Assembly: GCA_027007865.1 (NCBI GenBank)
Contig: JALTEE010000499.1
Location: 1 to 5,043 of the forward strand
Reading direction: 5' to 3'
Source of the DNA: a bacterium
Lineage (GTDB): Bacteria; UBP14; UBA6098; B30-G16
DNA length: 5,043 nt
The notes below the pieces were generated by a model. That model had not been told where the DNA came from. It saw only the letters and a list, made by a program, of their open reading frames with translations, and ran no database searches. How positions within the stretch are numbered: the first letter of the stretch is position 1; each line of letters opens with the position of its first letter. Below are positions 4,799 to 5,043 of this stretch, piece after piece. The position numbers were made by a program, and so were the translations under genes.

Positions 4799-5043
4799 TT
4801 GAGCACTCCTCTTGTAAAAATACGATATATTAAATTGGCATCGAGTTCCATTTCTGAATCGTGGAAAAGTTTTTCTGTCAAAAAGCCCCATAGAAGTCCT
4901 CTGAGAACGGTCTGCAAATATTCTACCCGAACATAAAATCGCCCATCATCGAAAGGATTTCGTTTAAAATCTGCTTCATCTTTTGAAGTTCTCGCGTATG
5001 AATTTCGATATCTGTAACCTGTCCCTGCACGCCTCCCCAAGGC
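4795..5043 (-). CDS. Probable TetR-family regulator, C-terminal part only (possible frameshift)
   Basis: The frame is open from the right edge and ends at TGA 4797-4795, overlapping the channel ATG as ATGA. The last 45 residues, [20 protein letters not shown] followed by a short acidic stretch and [13 protein letters not shown], resemble the ligand-binding-domain helices that end many TetR repressors (a G-rich amphipathic helix, then IF..G-I/V-L). A TetR gene is the common first gene of TolC-adaptor operons and would repress its own operon. The DNA-binding domain lies outside the window, so the assignment rests on the C-terminus and position. The first 35 or so residues of this frame ([18 protein letters not shown]...) look less natural than those of the next frame, which reads [20 protein letters not shown] until a TAG near 4938. 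A one-base frameshift there would join them. The TTG at 5040 is unlikely to be the real start. Confidence 0.5.
   Translation of the reverse strand, partial: ALGRRAGTGYRYRNSYARTSKDEADFKRNPFDDGRFYVRVEYLQTVLRGLLWGFLTEKLFHDSEMELDANLIYRIFTRGVLK
4806..4810 (-). promoter_or_regulatory. Ribosome binding site deciding the TolC-like gene start
   Basis: AGGAG on the minus strand lies seven bases before ATG 4798, inside the 3' end of the regulator gene. It points to the signal-peptide start rather than the in-frame start at 4891. Confidence 0.7.

Noticed and set aside
4799..4891. Longer TolC-like start adding 31 residues
   Set aside because: It would bury the signal peptide and overlap the regulator; ATG 4798 has AGGAG at ideal spacing and the ATGA overlap.

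Overview
The window reads as a stretch of chromosome from a diderm (Gram-negative) bacterium: it carries a TolC-type outer-membrane channel and a lipoprotein periplasmic adaptor. Phylum cannot be assigned from this sequence. Every supportable protein gene lies on the minus strand, so transcription runs from right to left.

Right part (2419-5043): an efflux operon in the order TetR-like regulator (C-terminal part only, cut by the right edge), TolC-like channel, then RND-type adaptor lipoprotein. The genes are tightly coupled: the regulator stop and the channel start share ATGA, and the channel stop is one base before the preferred adaptor start. The inner-membrane pump that normally follows such an adaptor is absent; the operon ends in non-coding, repetitive DNA. 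The regulator's visible part may contain a frameshift.

Middle (1575-2418): about 840 bases with no convincing gene. Leftmost is the probable promoter of the left operon. Next comes a patch that looks like dispersed intergenic repeat, with two hairpins and a run of nine C. Then 14 units of a perfect 21-base period run from 1958 to 2251; five units (105 bases) have been duplicated in tandem with one mismatch. Because 21 is seven codons, frames stay open on both strands, and the minus one spells a coiled-coil-like heptad protein that has no start codon.

Left part (1-1574): a two-gene unit. A 92-residue protein with one C-terminal membrane segment is followed 12 bases later by a NERD nuclease-SF1 helicase protein, cut by the left edge after 427 residues. 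The two genes are in the same reading frame, separated by one TAG and four codons. Sampled lines here are mostly AT-richer than in the efflux genes. A membrane protein paired with a nuclease-helicase is the best candidate in the window for an undescribed, possibly defence-related, system. That role is inference.
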